DNA of 64,000 bases from Bryobacteraceae bacterium (lineage in GTDB: Bacteria; Acidobacteriota; Terriglobia; Bryobacterales; Bryobacteraceae), in assembly GCA_025056455.1 (NCBI GenBank), contig JANWVY010000001.1, forward strand, positions 1-64,000. The letters are read 5' to 3'. Numbering within the stretch: the stretch's first letter is position 1; the number at the start of each line of letters is the position of its first letter. The position numbers and the translations under genes are program-made. Under the pieces are notes generated by a model. It made no database searches and was not told the origin of the DNA. It saw nothing but the letters and a program-made list of their open reading frames with translations. Positions 9,501 to 18,278 of this stretch are shown piece by piece.

Positions 9501-9856
9501 AAGTCCGCGGAAATTCTTTGTGCGACTTCTACCCGGACACGAAGGACAGCAGTTTTAAAACCGGCCGCAGAAGCGGTGACTTCGTATTCACCAGGCCGCA
9601 GGGGACCAGAAACGTAGCGGCCCGTTTCGTTGGTCTCCACGACGCTCGACAGAGCCGTAGCCACATTCTTCATGCTGACCTTGGCACCGACCACCACCGC
9701 GCCCGCCGGGTCTGTCACCGTACCAGTAAGAACACCGGTTTCAACTTGCGCTCGGGCTAAGGGAGTGAATGTCCCAAACGTCATGAGCAAGACCGCCGCA
9801 ATGGCGAGCGCAAGTCGCAGTTTGCATCCAAGAGCATATTCAACGGGGCTGAACAT
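6575..9856 (-). CDS. Oar-like TonB-dependent receptor with carboxypeptidase-regulatory domain
   Basis: A 1093-residue outer-membrane protein of the Oar-like class that is greatly expanded in Acidobacteriota. Start chosen at 9856 (ATG after GGAGAAGG); a longer frame to 9943 lacks a ribosome site. After a signal peptide (LALAIAAVLLMTFG...) comes a carboxypeptidase regulatory-like domain (GVLTGTVTDPAGAVVVGAKV, about 40-130). A plug domain follows (about 140-250, with FKVQTSAADAQFGRAAGGF), then a long beta-barrel to the terminal RIIF with its final aromatic residue. These receptors are thought to import polymers or siderophore-like ligands, but the ligand here is unknown. It is followed on the same strand, after 183 bases, by the sulfatase, which may hint at a sulfated substrate; this is inference. 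Confidence 0.93.
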   Translation of the reverse strand: MFSPVEYALGCKLRLALAIAAVLLMTFGTFTPLARAQVETGVLTGTVTDPAGAVVVGAKVSMKNVATALSSVVETNETGRYVSGPLRPGEYEVTASAAGFKTAVLRVRVEVAQRISADFRLELGAASERVTIEASSVQLESETSTLGNIRPARAVAELPLNARNFATLIFLSPGTVPSFDRDASGLPGTTRRGVSNASINGVRPTNDWNSLLIEGVDNTENHNGFGAVVFPSVEAIQEFKVQTSAADAQFGRAAGGFTNVVIKSGSRDFHGSLFHFLRNSEFDAKNFFATPGASTHFVLNQFGGTLGGPLLIPKLYNRSRDKTFFFISSQFDRRRQAQAFVSTIPTPRMRAGDFSESASRIFDPLTLTGNTRQPFAGNIIPASRFNSAGKGLIDLYPNPNRPGLLNNYASDASRIYNSWQTDYKIDHYFRPSHSFVFRGSTGSTDIVEGLPLPLPAAGGVGPSAFPVGQYAIIDRIVLSPTRLNEFRFGFTRMNMQLLQANIGRNVAQELGIAGVNTGDRITSGLPRVVSAGFQVLGDDPFNPGILVTNNFQLENILYWTKSKHSLRFGVRIDRRQYNAFQSSAIRGIQNFTGVFTNNPAAPAGTGISLADLLLGAPTNGNIVILEGLRGFRRWEHGYFVQDDWKVNTRLTLNLGLRYEIYPSYPWVEVGNRGAVLQLPSQELVQVGTQGVPRSGAYTDGNNFAPRVGLALRLTEKTVLRSAYGVYYAAPQFEISRNLAVNPPFAGAYAFVNNQLDFINARKVHQGFERTFFAAGATIRGLERDLAIPYVQQWNLNIQRQLPGNTLLTVAYVGTKGVKLRDEVDLNIPLPGPGPVAPRRPYPMFTGIINTDFRANSNYHGLQATFEKRYSEGLSFLASYTWGHAIDDAGLFGGEHQDMHNLRLDRGSPSYDVRQTFLLSFNYELSFARNASGLGAALLRGWQMNGILRLSTGFWLTPTVGPNNLNTGGLQRPDVVPGCSWRLENPRPDRWFNPSCFSIPVQFTFGNAGRGVIEGPGTRNLDFSLFRNFYLTRGESPKQIQLRGEVFNLTNTPQFNNPVTTIGVANSAVISSAGSPASFQRIQRQIQLAARIIF

Positions 9857-10053
9857 CACACCTTCTCCAAAAGCGCAGATGCAGGTCCTGAGCGCAAGCC
9901 GAGACTCGCCGCACCATCTTGCTGGGGCGTCGCTCAAGGACACGCGCGAGTCTATAGGATTCTTAGGCCGGCGTCAACTGTTCGGTTTTTCAATTGTGGT
10001 GCGGTGCACTTTGATCCACCGGCTGTTGTTAAGCTAGGGGTAATTCTCGCGCC

Positions 10054-10812
10054 GTGTTGCCGACCCGACGGAAACCTCATAGCTGGCTTTTTGGGGCTTA
10101 CTTGGCTCTTCGGTTTGCGGTTTTCTGCCCTGCTGCGGATTTTCCCCTGGATCTGTTACGGCGCGTGCTGGAGCGGGAGACGGCAACCGAGGCAGCGCGG
10201 GCTCACTATGCTTACCGCCAGGTTGTGCACCTCGAAGAGCTTTCTGAAAAAGGCCAGAAACGGGGTGAATACCGGGAATGGCGTGACGTCATCTTCAGCC
10301 CCGAAGGACGGCGCTATGAAAAGCCGCTCCGGCCACCTTATCTCGCTTTGGAGCGACTAAAGTTGACGGAAGAAGATTTTCGAGATCTCCGCGAGGTGCA
10401 ACCTTTTCTTTTCACCCGCGAGCAACTTCCCCTCTATGAAACCCAAGATAAGGGCGAAGAAACTGTGGGCGGGCACCGCTGCTGGGTTCTGCGCATCCGG
10501 CCGCGTCAAATTCTATATGGACAGCGGCTGTTTGATGGCCTGGCTTGGGTGAACCAAGCAGACTTTTCGGTGATTCAAATGGAAGGAAAGGCGGTACCGG
10601 AAATTGTCAACCGCAAGGAAGAAAACCTGTTCCCGCGGTTTACCACAGTGCGCAAATTAGTGGATGGGCAATTCTGGTTTCCCGACCGGACGTTTGCGGA
10701 TGACACGCTGGCCTTCCGTTCAGGTCCGGTGCGCGTCCGGTTGACGATTCAGTACTCGGATTACAAGAAATTCCAGGCCGAGACGACGATCCGCTTTACG
10801 GACCCCAAATAG
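10054..10812 (+). CDS. LolA-like exported protein of unknown function
   Basis: A 252-residue protein starting at GTG 10054; TTG at 10057 is possible. The hydrophobic N-terminus (WLFGAYLALRFAVFCPAA) looks like a signal peptide. The body alternates strands in the way of LolA/LppX-type lipid-binding folds: HYAYRQVVHLEEL, then VGGHRCWVLRIRP, WVNQADFSVIQMEG and FPRFTTVRKLVDGQFWFPD. Such proteins are frequent in Acidobacteriota and usually annotated as hypothetical. The fold is a judgement by eye. It is separated from the cytochrome module downstream by 155 bases containing a stem-loop, so probably a separate transcript. Confidence 0.6.
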   Translation: MLPTRRKPHSWLFGAYLALRFAVFCPAADFPLDLLRRVLERETATEAARAHYAYRQVVHLEELSEKGQKRGEYREWRDVIFSPEGRRYEKPLRPPYLALERLKLTEEDFRDLREVQPFLFTREQLPLYETQDKGEETVGGHRCWVLRIRPRQILYGQRLFDGLAWVNQADFSVIQMEGKAVPEIVNRKEENLFPRFTTVRKLVDGQFWFPDRTFADDTLAFRSGPVRVRLTIQYSDYKKFQAETTIRFTDPK

Positions 10813-10914
10813 GCTTTTCGGACCCGAAATTGAGATAGAGAACCGACAAGGGTGTTTTTGTGCTCGGATACGTGCTGGGCCCCGGTTTTAGGGTCAGGCG
10901 ATCTTTTTTGGGAG

Positions 10915-10943
10915 GTTTGCAAGCGGAATAAATCCGCGCAAAC
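10915..10943. promoter_or_regulatory. Stem-loop upstream of the PSD1 cytochrome gene
   Basis: The arms GTTTGC and GCGGA (left, separated by AA) pair perfectly with TCCGC and GCAAAC (right) around a 5-base loop ATAAA. That gives an 11-bp stem with a two-base bulge. It ends 24 bases before the ATG at 10968. It has no T-run after it, so it is not an ordinary terminator. It may be a 5' leader structure or an operator. Confidence 0.4.
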
Positions 10944-10967
10944 TCAATGTATTAAATTGAAGTTAGG

Positions 10968-13900
10968 ATGACCCAACAACCGTGGCGAACCTTCTTGAGC
11001 TGTGTGCTTGGCGGCGCCGCCGCCCTCTACATTTTCGGCCAGCAACACGAGGCCAGTTCTCCACAACAGGTCCAACAAATCTTTGCCGAATCCTGCGCAG
11101 GCTGTCATCAGGCGGGAAACGCGCAGGGTAAGTTGCGCCTGGACACTCTCGAGGGGCTTGCTCAGGGTGGGGTGTCAGGACCAGCAGTGACGCCGGGTAA
11201 CAGCGCAGGCAGTTTGCTGGTTCAGCGCCTCACCAGCGCGAACCCGACGCTCCGAATGCCGCCCGGCGGAGCGCCACTTGGGGCCGACAAAATCGCCACC
11301 ATCCGGCGCTGGATTGACAGTGGCGCGCCAGGCCTCGCGGCGCTGCCGGCTACCGTAGATTATGCACGCGACGTCAAGCCGCTTCTTCAGCGGTCCTGCT
11401 ACGGCTGTCACAGCGGGACGCGGCCGCAAGCGGAGTTGCGGCTTGATGTGAAGGCAGGGGCCATGCGAGGAGGGCTCAGCGGGGCCGTGATTGTTGCGGG
11501 CGATGCAGAGCGCAGCCGTCTCGTCCACCGGCTGGAGGGCCGCGGCGGTGAGCAGCGGATGCCACTCAAGGGACAGCCACTCTCAAGTACCGAGATTGCT
11601 CTCATTCGCAAATGGATTGACGCGGGCGCACCCTGGCCGGACGAAGGAGAGCCTGCCGTCGCGACCATCGAAAAACATTGGTCCTACCGCAAGCCAGTGC
11701 GGCCACCGGTTCCTCGGGTGAAAAATTCCTCCCTGGTACGCAATCCCATCGACGCCTTCCTGCTAGCCAAACTCGAAAAGGAGGGCTTGAGCTTTTCGCC
11801 CGAGGCCAGCCGCGAGACCCTCATCCGGAGATTGAGCTTGGATCTAATTGGCCTTCCCCCCAGTCCTGAGGAGGTGGAAGCCTTCCTGCGAGACCAGCGG
11901 CCGGATGCTTACGAGCGGCTGGTGGAACGGCTGCTCGATTCACCCCACTACGGCGAGCGGTGGGCGCGACCCTGGTTGGACTTGGCCCGCTATGCCGACA
12001 CCAACGGTTTTGAGAAAGACCGCCGGCGAACCATGTATCTGTATCGCGATTGGGTCATTCGGGCGCTCAACCAGGACATGCCCTTCGACCAGTTCGTCGT
12101 CGAGCAGCTGGCTGGGGATATGCTGCCCAACGCCACCGTCGAACAACAAATCGCTAGCGGCTTTCATCGCAACACGATGTATAACGAGGAGGGCGGGGTT
12201 GACAAGGACGAGGCCATGTTTGAAGTTCTGGTCGACCGCGTCAACACGACCGGAGCTGTCTTTTTGGCCACCAGCATCGGTTGCGCCCAGTGCCACAACC
12301 ACAAATACGATCCTTTCACGCAGAAAGAATATTACCAGTTGATGGCTTTCTTCAATAACACTTGGAAGGAGCCAGAGGAGTATGGCGACACATCGGTAAA
12401 GTACCGGGAGGCCGAATTGGAGCTGCCCACCCCCGAACAAGCGGCCAAGCGTGCCGAAATCAAAGAGCGAATCAAGTTTCTGGAAACGAAGCTGAAGACC
12501 CAGACAGCCGAGCTGGACGCCGAACAGGCCAACTGGGAACGGTCGCTACGAGAGGCAGGAACGGATTGGAAGCTGCTAGAGCCTCTTCGCTTGAATGCAT
12601 TGAACGGGGCGCAGTTGCGCAAGCTTGAAGACGGCAGCATCCTTGTGGGCGGGCCGAACCCGCAGCAGGAAACTTATGTAATCGAGTCCGGTGCGGTGGG
12701 GCTCTCAGCGATCACCGGCGTCCGTTTAGAAGCATTGCCGCATGAAAGTTTGCCGCGCGGGGGGCCAGGCCGTGACGTTTATGGCAATTTCATTCTCACT
12801 TGGATGCGGGTGGAAGTGGGAGACGGTTCGCAATGGCGAACGATCTATTTCAACCGCGTCCTGAACGACGATGGCCGGGGACCTGGGCGGCATTTGTGGA
12901 CGATTGACGCCTCAAGAGAAGAGAAGCGCTTGCCGCGACAACTTGTGCTGGCAACGCGCAAACCCTTTGCGCTGCGCGATGGCGAGCGTATTCGCGTGAC
13001 GGTTCACATGCGCTCGGACTTCGTCGGGCAGTCAATTGGGCGGTTTCGCTTGTCGGCCACTGACGTTTCAGACCCGAGCCTGATTGTCAAAATCCAAGCC
13101 AAGTTGCGGCCCGCGCTTGAGACCGACCCAGCACTGCGTACGGCGGAACAAAAGAAGCAGCTGGCCGACTATCATCGGAGCGTTGCGGCGTCGCTCAAGG
13201 CGGCCCGGGATGAGTTGAAAGAACTACAAAACCAGCTGGAAAAGCTCAGCATCACGACCGCTCTGGTCATGAAAGAAAACGATCGAGGGGAGCGGCCCTT
13301 TGATTTCATCCGTACGCGCGGCTCGTTTTCAGCGAAGGCCGAAAAGGTATGGGCTGACGTTCCAGCGGTACTGCATCCGATGCCGCCCGGGGCGCCGAAG
13401 AACCGCCTGGGACTGGCGCAATGGATCGCGAGCCGCGAGAATCCGCTGACCGCGCGGGTTACGATGAACCGCATTTGGGAGCAGTATTTTGGCCGCGGCA
13501 TTGTGGAGACGAGCGAGGATTTCGGCACGCAAGGAGCCGCGCCGACGCATCCTGAGCTGCTCGACTGGCTGGCGGTAGAGTTTATGGATCGCAACTGGAG
13601 CCTGAAGGCCATGCACCGGCTCATCGTGGGGTCGCAAGCCTACCGTCAAAGCTCGAAACTCACGCCCGAGCTGCTCACCAAAGACCCTTACAACAAGCTG
13701 ATCTCGCGCGGCCCGCGGTTCCGCATGGAAGCGGAGATGATTCGCGATCACGGGCTGGCGGCAAGCGGGTTGTTGAGCCGGAAGATCGGGGGCCCGAGCG
13801 TGTTCCCCTACCAACCGGAAGGCGTGTGGGATGTTCCCTATAGCAATGAGAAGTGGATCGAAAGTCCGGGTGAGGATAAGTACCGGCGCGGCATTTATAC

Positions 13901-14318
13901 CTTTATCCGTCGCTCGGCCCTGTATCCGTCGATGATGAATTTTGACGCTACGAGCCGGGAATTTTGTACCGTGCGCCGGATTCGCACCAATACTCCGCTG
14001 CAAGCGTTGACCACGCTCAACGATCCCGCGTTCTTCGAAATGGCGCAAGCCCTCGCCAAGCGGGTTCTGAACGAGGGGGGCACAACGGAAAACTCGCGGC
14101 TCAAATACGCCTTCCGCCTCTGCACGAGCCGGCTGCCCAAGTCTGCTGAAATGGATGCGCTGCAAAGCTGGCTGGCCAACGAGCGCAACTATTTCCAACA
14201 GCATCCCGAGGAAGCGGCGAAACTGGCGCCGCAGGCGCGCGACGCCACCGAGCAAGCAGCGTGGGTGATGTTGTCCAACGTTTTATTGAATCTCGACGAG
14301 GCGCTCACCAAGGAGTAA
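10968..14318 (+). CDS. Secreted multi-domain cytochrome, PSCyt1-PSCyt2/DUF1549-DUF1553
   Basis: A 1116-residue protein of the planctomycete-type secreted cytochrome family. After an N-terminal signal/anchor (about 10-25) come two c-type heme motifs, CAGCH at 43-47 and CYGCH at 144-148, each in a PSCyt1-like unit. Then follows DUF1549 (from about 235, ending around CAQCHNHKYDPF, a third CxxCH) and a central region with charged helices. The C-terminal DUF1553 includes RVTMNRIWEQYFGRGIVETS and TSREFCTVRRIRTNTPLQAL. The biochemical role is not known; a redox function in the cell envelope is the usual guess. It is six bases upstream of the DUF1501 gene, the standard partner of this family, so the two are co-transcribed. 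Confidence 0.93.
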   Translation: MTQQPWRTFLSCVLGGAAALYIFGQQHEASSPQQVQQIFAESCAGCHQAGNAQGKLRLDTLEGLAQGGVSGPAVTPGNSAGSLLVQRLTSANPTLRMPPGGAPLGADKIATIRRWIDSGAPGLAALPATVDYARDVKPLLQRSCYGCHSGTRPQAELRLDVKAGAMRGGLSGAVIVAGDAERSRLVHRLEGRGGEQRMPLKGQPLSSTEIALIRKWIDAGAPWPDEGEPAVATIEKHWSYRKPVRPPVPRVKNSSLVRNPIDAFLLAKLEKEGLSFSPEASRETLIRRLSLDLIGLPPSPEEVEAFLRDQRPDAYERLVERLLDSPHYGERWARPWLDLARYADTNGFEKDRRRTMYLYRDWVIRALNQDMPFDQFVVEQLAGDMLPNATVEQQIASGFHRNTMYNEEGGVDKDEAMFEVLVDRVNTTGAVFLATSIGCAQCHNHKYDPFTQKEYYQLMAFFNNTWKEPEEYGDTSVKYREAELELPTPEQAAKRAEIKERIKFLETKLKTQTAELDAEQANWERSLREAGTDWKLLEPLRLNALNGAQLRKLEDGSILVGGPNPQQETYVIESGAVGLSAITGVRLEALPHESLPRGGPGRDVYGNFILTWMRVEVGDGSQWRTIYFNRVLNDDGRGPGRHLWTIDASREEKRLPRQLVLATRKPFALRDGERIRVTVHMRSDFVGQSIGRFRLSATDVSDPSLIVKIQAKLRPALETDPALRTAEQKKQLADYHRSVAASLKAARDELKELQNQLEKLSITTALVMKENDRGERPFDFIRTRGSFSAKAEKVWADVPAVLHPMPPGAPKNRLGLAQWIASRENPLTARVTMNRIWEQYFGRGIVETSEDFGTQGAAPTHPELLDWLAVEFMDRNWSLKAMHRLIVGSQAYRQSSKLTPELLTKDPYNKLISRGPRFRMEAEMIRDHGLAASGLLSRKIGGPSVFPYQPEGVWDVPYSNEKWIESPGEDKYRRGIYTFIRRSALYPSMMNFDATSREFCTVRRIRTNTPLQALTTLNDPAFFEMAQALAKRVLNEGGTTENSRLKYAFRLCTSRLPKSAEMDALQSWLANERNYFQQHPEEAAKLAPQARDATEQAAWVMLSNVLLNLDEALTKE

Positions 14319-14324
14319 CGAAAC

Positions 14325-15728
14325 ATGTCCCGCATCTTGGAGCTTACCAGACGTCAGTTCTTTCAATCGGCGTCCAGCTTGGGACTGGGAGCTTTAGCGC
14401 TGGCGCACCTGAGTCAGGAAAAGCTGTTCTCCGCCACACACCACCGGCCTAAGGCCAAGCGGGTGATTTTTCTTTTCATGGCAGGCGCACCGAGTCAACT
14501 GGATTTATTCGACTACAAGCCGAAGTTAAACGAGTATGACGGCAAGCCCTGCCCGGAAGAGCTGATCAAAGGCGAACGCTTCGCTTTCATCAAAGGTGTG
14601 CCGAATCTGCTGGGCAGCCCGCACAAGTTCCGGCGTCACGGGCAGTGCGGCGCGGAACTTTCCGATCTACTACCGCATTTGGCGAAGGTGGTGGATGACA
14701 TCGCCATCGTCAAAAGCATGCACACCACGCAGTTCAATCATGCGCCGGCGCAAATTTTTATGAACACCGGGCACCAAATTCCAGGTAGACCGAGCATGGG
14801 ATCCTGGCTTACCTACGGCCTTGGCAGCGAAAACCAGGACCTGCCCGGGTTCGTCGTTCTGCTATCCGGTGAGAATGCCCCGGACGGAGGGAAGAGTTGT
14901 TGGGGAAGCGGTTTCCTGCCAAGCCGCTATCAGGGCGTCGAATTCCGCCGCTCAGGCGACCCGGTGTTGTTTCTTTCCGATCCAGAAGGCATGACCAGCG
15001 CTACGCGGCGGCGCAGTCTCAACCTGCTGAAAGAGCTCAACCAGCAACACTACGCCGACATTGGCGATCCTGAGATCCGCAGCCGTATTGCCAATTACGA
15101 GCTTGCCTACCGCATGCAAACTAGCGTGCCAGAACTCGCCGATTTAAGCCGGGAGCCGGACTACATCCACCAGCTTTACGGCACGGAGCCTGGCAAAAAC
15201 ACTTTCGCCAATAATTGTTTGTTGGCGCGACGGCTGGTGGAACGCGGCGTACGGATCGTACAGCTTTATCATCGTGGCTGGGACACGCATGGAAACAGCC
15301 AGAACGGCGACATTGTGAACCGCCTAACCGCACTCTGCCGCGAGGTAGATCGCGGCTCAGCAGCCTTGGTGCAAGACCTGAAGCAGCGCGGCTTGCTTGA
15401 AGACACGATTGTTATCTGGGGAGGCGAGTTCGGCCGCACGCCGATGAACGAAGCCCGCAGCGGATCGAAATTCCTGGGCCGCGATCATCATGCCCGGGCC
15501 TTCACGATGTGGCTCGCTGGCGGCGGAATCAAACCAGGCGTAACGGTTGGGAAAACCGACGAGCTGGGTTATAACATCGTCGAGGATCCAGTCAGTGTGC
15601 ACGATCTGCACGCCACCGTGCTGCATCTGCTGGGTATTGACCACACGAAGCTCACCTACAAGTTTCAAGGTCGCGAGTTTCGCCTCACCGATATTCACGG
15701 AGAACTCGTTCACAAATTACTGGCTTAA
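14325..15728 (+). CDS. DUF1501 family Tat-exported protein
   Basis: A 467-residue DUF1501 protein. The N-terminus [20 protein letters not shown] is a clear Tat signal. Family marks are [39 protein letters not shown] and the late [15 protein letters not shown] and [21 protein letters not shown] segments, which carry metal-ligand-like histidines and acids of the alkaline-phosphatase/sulfatase fold. It starts six bases after the DUF1549/DUF1553 cytochrome. This pairing is common in Planctomycetota and Acidobacteriota. The substrate is unknown. Confidence 0.93.
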   Translation: MSRILELTRRQFFQSASSLGLGALALAHLSQEKLFSATHHRPKAKRVIFLFMAGAPSQLDLFDYKPKLNEYDGKPCPEELIKGERFAFIKGVPNLLGSPHKFRRHGQCGAELSDLLPHLAKVVDDIAIVKSMHTTQFNHAPAQIFMNTGHQIPGRPSMGSWLTYGLGSENQDLPGFVVLLSGENAPDGGKSCWGSGFLPSRYQGVEFRRSGDPVLFLSDPEGMTSATRRRSLNLLKELNQQHYADIGDPEIRSRIANYELAYRMQTSVPELADLSREPDYIHQLYGTEPGKNTFANNCLLARRLVERGVRIVQLYHRGWDTHGNSQNGDIVNRLTALCREVDRGSAALVQDLKQRGLLEDTIVIWGGEFGRTPMNEARSGSKFLGRDHHARAFTMWLAGGGIKPGVTVGKTDELGYNIVEDPVSVHDLHATVLHLLGIDHTKLTYKFQGREFRLTDIHGELVHKLLA

Positions 15729-15746
15729 ATCAGGAGGAACCGCCCG

Positions 15747-16286
15747 ATGCGGCTCGCCTTTCTCGCACTCGTACTGAGTGTGTTCCTTTTCGCCCAACGC
15801 ACGCAAAGAGAAGTCACCCGGGCGACCACGCCCTACGATGACTCGAAGCCCAACAGCAGCCAGGTTCCGGACGTCTACGCTATTTCCGGCAAATTTGACC
15901 GCATCGTAGTGTTGCGATTCAAATACGACACCGATCTGCTGGCGGGCATGGAAAAGATCGTCAAGCAAGAAAAGATCCGGAACGCCGTGATCCTGTCGGG
16001 GGCGGGCTCGGTGCGCAACTACCACCTGCACACTGTTTCAAATCGAACATTTCCCTCAAAAAATGTTTACTTCCAGGATCCGACGGCCAGCGCGGATATT
16101 GTGAGCATGAACGGCTACGTCATCGACGGGCGCATCCACGCGCACCTGACTCTAGCGACACCCGAACGCGCCCTGGGAGGCCATCTGGAACCAGGAACCA
16201 AGGTATTCACCTTCGCCATCGTCACGCTCGGTGTGTTTGCGGACGGCGTGGACTTAAGCAAGGTCGACGATAAGACCTACCGTTAA
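15747..16286 (+). CDS. Exported PPC/DUF296-domain protein
   Basis: A 179-residue protein with an N-terminal signal peptide (MRLAFLALVLSVFLFAQ) and a PPC/DUF296 domain covering about 45-165. Marks of the domain are VVLRFKYDTDLLAGMEKIVK, AVILSGAGSVRNYHLH and GRIHAHLTLA followed by ALGGHLEPGTKVFTFAIVTL, which includes the conserved His-x-His and GGH residues. The domain is best known from plant AT-hook DNA-binding proteins and from cytosolic bacterial proteins of unknown role. Here there is no AT-hook and the signal peptide suggests export. It begins 18 bases after DUF1501 (AGGAGG ribosome site), so it probably belongs to that operon. Confidence 0.85.
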   Translation: MRLAFLALVLSVFLFAQRTQREVTRATTPYDDSKPNSSQVPDVYAISGKFDRIVVLRFKYDTDLLAGMEKIVKQEKIRNAVILSGAGSVRNYHLHTVSNRTFPSKNVYFQDPTASADIVSMNGYVIDGRIHAHLTLATPERALGGHLEPGTKVFTFAIVTLGVFADGVDLSKVDDKTYR

Positions 16287-16408
16287 AACATGCGGGCCTG
16301 AGACGGCACCCGCTCGTTGAAACACCTTTGCCCGGCCTCGATTCCAAATCACGCTGCTCCCCCAAAGACATTCGCAGCGGGTTCAGGGGGTCAGAGGTCG
16401 CGAAAGAA

Positions 16409-17218
16409 TCATCGCTGGCAGGCGGGACAAAAATAAGTAGAACGGCCACCCTGGTGGATGCGCCGGATGGAATGGCCGCAGCGCAAGCAGGGCTTCCCTT
16501 CCCTGGCGTAAACCTGGCAGGGAAATTCCTCCGCTTCTTGGAATACACCAGGTTTTGCGTAGGCTTTTACTGCGCACTCTACGGCCTGGTTCAGGACCTC
16601 AACGATCGCCTGGTGAAGAGCTGCGAGTTTCTTCCGGCTCACTCGCGAGAGGGACTTGCGGGGATCCATGCGAGCGCGGAAAAGCGCTTCGGCGGCATAG
16701 ATGTTGCCAAGCCCGGCAATGCGGCGTTGATCCATGAGAAAAATTTTTGCTGGCTGCCGGCTGGAACGGGCCAGTTCGACAAAGCGGCTGAGCGTGAACT
16801 GGTCCGAGAGCGGTTCGACGCCCAGCTCGGCGAGCAATCCGGAGGCTTCCTGGCGGTGATAAAAGCGCAGTCTGCCGAGCGTACGAGGATCTTCGAAGAT
16901 CAAACCTTTACCGTCATCGAGTTCAAACCAAATGCGGGCGCTGAGACAGCGAAAGCGGACGTCGGGGATCACAAATAAATTCCCTGTCATGCCGAGATGA
17001 ACGTGTAACAGTCCCATGCCAGACAGGCCGAGGAGGATGTTTTTGCCGCGGCGTTCGACCGATTCCACCTGCCTGCCTTCCACGAGCTGGCACAGCACTG
17101 GTGGCGGATGGGGCTTGACCATATTGGCCCGCTCGATGCGCATGCGGACGAGTGTCCGCCTGGCCGCCTCCACCCGTAATTTGCGGCAAACGGCTTCCAC
17201 TTCAGGCAATTCCGGCAC
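16409..17218 (-). CDS. mutM: Formamidopyrimidine-DNA glycosylase
   Basis: A 269-residue Fpg enzyme that removes oxidised purines such as 8-oxoguanine from DNA and cuts the backbone. GTG start at 17218 gives the required N-terminus MPELPEVEAV, with catalytic P2 and E3 after Met removal. The lysine in RRGKNILLGL and the LGPLRF-like GRLRFYHR region fit the family. The helix-two-turn-helix MDQRRIAGLGNIYAAEALF is intact, as is the C-terminal zinc finger with CLRCG and CPACQ. No odd features. Confidence 0.96.
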   Translation of the reverse strand: MPELPEVEAVCRKLRVEAARRTLVRMRIERANMVKPHPPPVLCQLVEGRQVESVERRGKNILLGLSGMGLLHVHLGMTGNLFVIPDVRFRCLSARIWFELDDGKGLIFEDPRTLGRLRFYHRQEASGLLAELGVEPLSDQFTLSRFVELARSSRQPAKIFLMDQRRIAGLGNIYAAEALFRARMDPRKSLSRVSRKKLAALHQAIVEVLNQAVECAVKAYAKPGVFQEAEEFPCQVYAREGKPCLRCGHSIRRIHQGGRSTYFCPACQR

Positions 17219-17355
17219 AATAGAAAAGATGCCACGCGGCGCTGCTCGGCGCTGGGATTTTCCAAAGTGCGAGAAGCACGAGCGCGCTCGGCTCAGGTGC
17301 GGAATTTGGCCCCCGCCGTCGCCCCCATGCTCGCCCGAAATTCGCCCGCCGGCGT

Positions 17356-17372
17356 GAGGGCTTCAAGCCCTC
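17356..17372. terminator. Hairpin after the SAM hydroxide adenosyltransferase gene
   Basis: A perfect 8-bp hairpin with a one-base centre (GAGGGCTT-C-AAGCCCTC) lies 18 bases past the stop codon of the leftward gene at 17390. There is no T-run on either side, so intrinsic termination is doubtful. It could equally be a dispersed palindromic element. Confidence 0.3.
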
Positions 17373-17389
17373 GATTGCCCATCCTCGCT

Positions 17390-18178
17390 TCACCAAATGG
17401 TCAGCTCCAAGGGCGAGCCTGCGGCAAGACCGAGTTTCTTGGCCGCCGAGCCGCAATTGACGACCACCTCGTAGTAGCCGGCACTGCCCGCAATCAAGAC
17501 GGCTTCGTTTGGAGGGGCCTCAGCATAGCTGTGGACTAGCAAAGAAATGCGCTCCATTCCCGCCTGAAGTTCAAACACGCACTGGCCAAGTTGGGGGAAG
17601 TCCTGAACGGCGAAGCCAGTGATGAGATTGCCGAAGCGGTCGACTTTCAGCACATTTGCCGTCCAGCTTCGTTTTCCTACCCGGTGCAGCTTGGCGAACT
17701 CCGAACGCAAGGCGTCAGCGATCTTTTTGCCAAACTGTGACGGCGTCACGCCTTTGGCTAAGTGAGCCGCTACCGGAGAAAAAACATCACGGCCGTGAAA
17801 TGTTTGGCTCAAGGGCTTGAGAAAAAAGCGCTGCGCCGTGATTTCCCGCACGCTGCAAGTTTCGCGTTCCATCACCATGGAAAAGACGCCATTGTCAGGA
17901 CCGACAAAACGGTGTCCGCCGCCTTCGACCAGAATGGGGCGGCGCTGGGTGCCGACACCTGGATCCACGACCACCACATGCACGGTCTTTTTGGGAAACC
18001 AGCGATAGGCTTCGGCAATCGTGAAGGCAGCTTCGGCGATTTGCTGGGGCGAGATGTCGTGCGTGATGTCGACCAGCTGAGCCTCTGGAGCAATGGACAG
18101 AATCACACCTTTCATTACGCCGACAAAATGGTCTTGAAGACCGAAATCGGTGGTGAGAGTAATTATGGGCCGGCGCAT
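17390..18178 (-). CDS. SAM hydroxide adenosyltransferase (DUF62)
   Basis: A 262-residue protein of the DUF62/SalL family, whose hydroxide-forming members split S-adenosylmethionine to adenosine and methionine. Motifs include the N-terminal ITLTTDFGLQDHFVGVMKG with the substrate-binding aspartate. Also present are VDITHDISPQQIAEAA, VHVVVVDPGVGTQRRPI and FVGPDNGVFS; the C-terminal half begins around DRFGNLITGF. Length is normal. The halogenating members have a chloride-specific loop that I cannot confirm here, so the hydroxide-type activity is assumed. It is followed downstream by mutM on the same strand after 171 bases. Confidence 0.9.
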   Translation of the reverse strand: MRRPIITLTTDFGLQDHFVGVMKGVILSIAPEAQLVDITHDISPQQIAEAAFTIAEAYRWFPKKTVHVVVVDPGVGTQRRPILVEGGGHRFVGPDNGVFSMVMERETCSVREITAQRFFLKPLSQTFHGRDVFSPVAAHLAKGVTPSQFGKKIADALRSEFAKLHRVGKRSWTANVLKVDRFGNLITGFAVQDFPQLGQCVFELQAGMERISLLVHSYAEAPPNEAVLIAGSAGYYEVVVNCGSAAKKLGLAAGSPLELTIW

Positions 18179-18278
18179 AAGAGCAACAGCTTCTCTTTAG
18201 TATCGGATAGCTAGCTGCGGGAGTGCTGGCGAAACAGGAGGACTGCGCCAGGCGCGCGCTGCTTGAAAGCGGCTGGGG

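Noticed and set aside
13329-14255. 308-codon frame antisense to the DUF1553 part of the cytochrome gene
   Set aside because: It lies wholly inside a recognisable gene on the other strand, has no ribosome site and no family-like pattern; a codon-bias shadow in GC-rich DNA.
17356-17372. Hairpin considered as a firm intrinsic terminator
   Set aside because: Perfect stem but no T-run on either side; kept only as a low-confidence feature.
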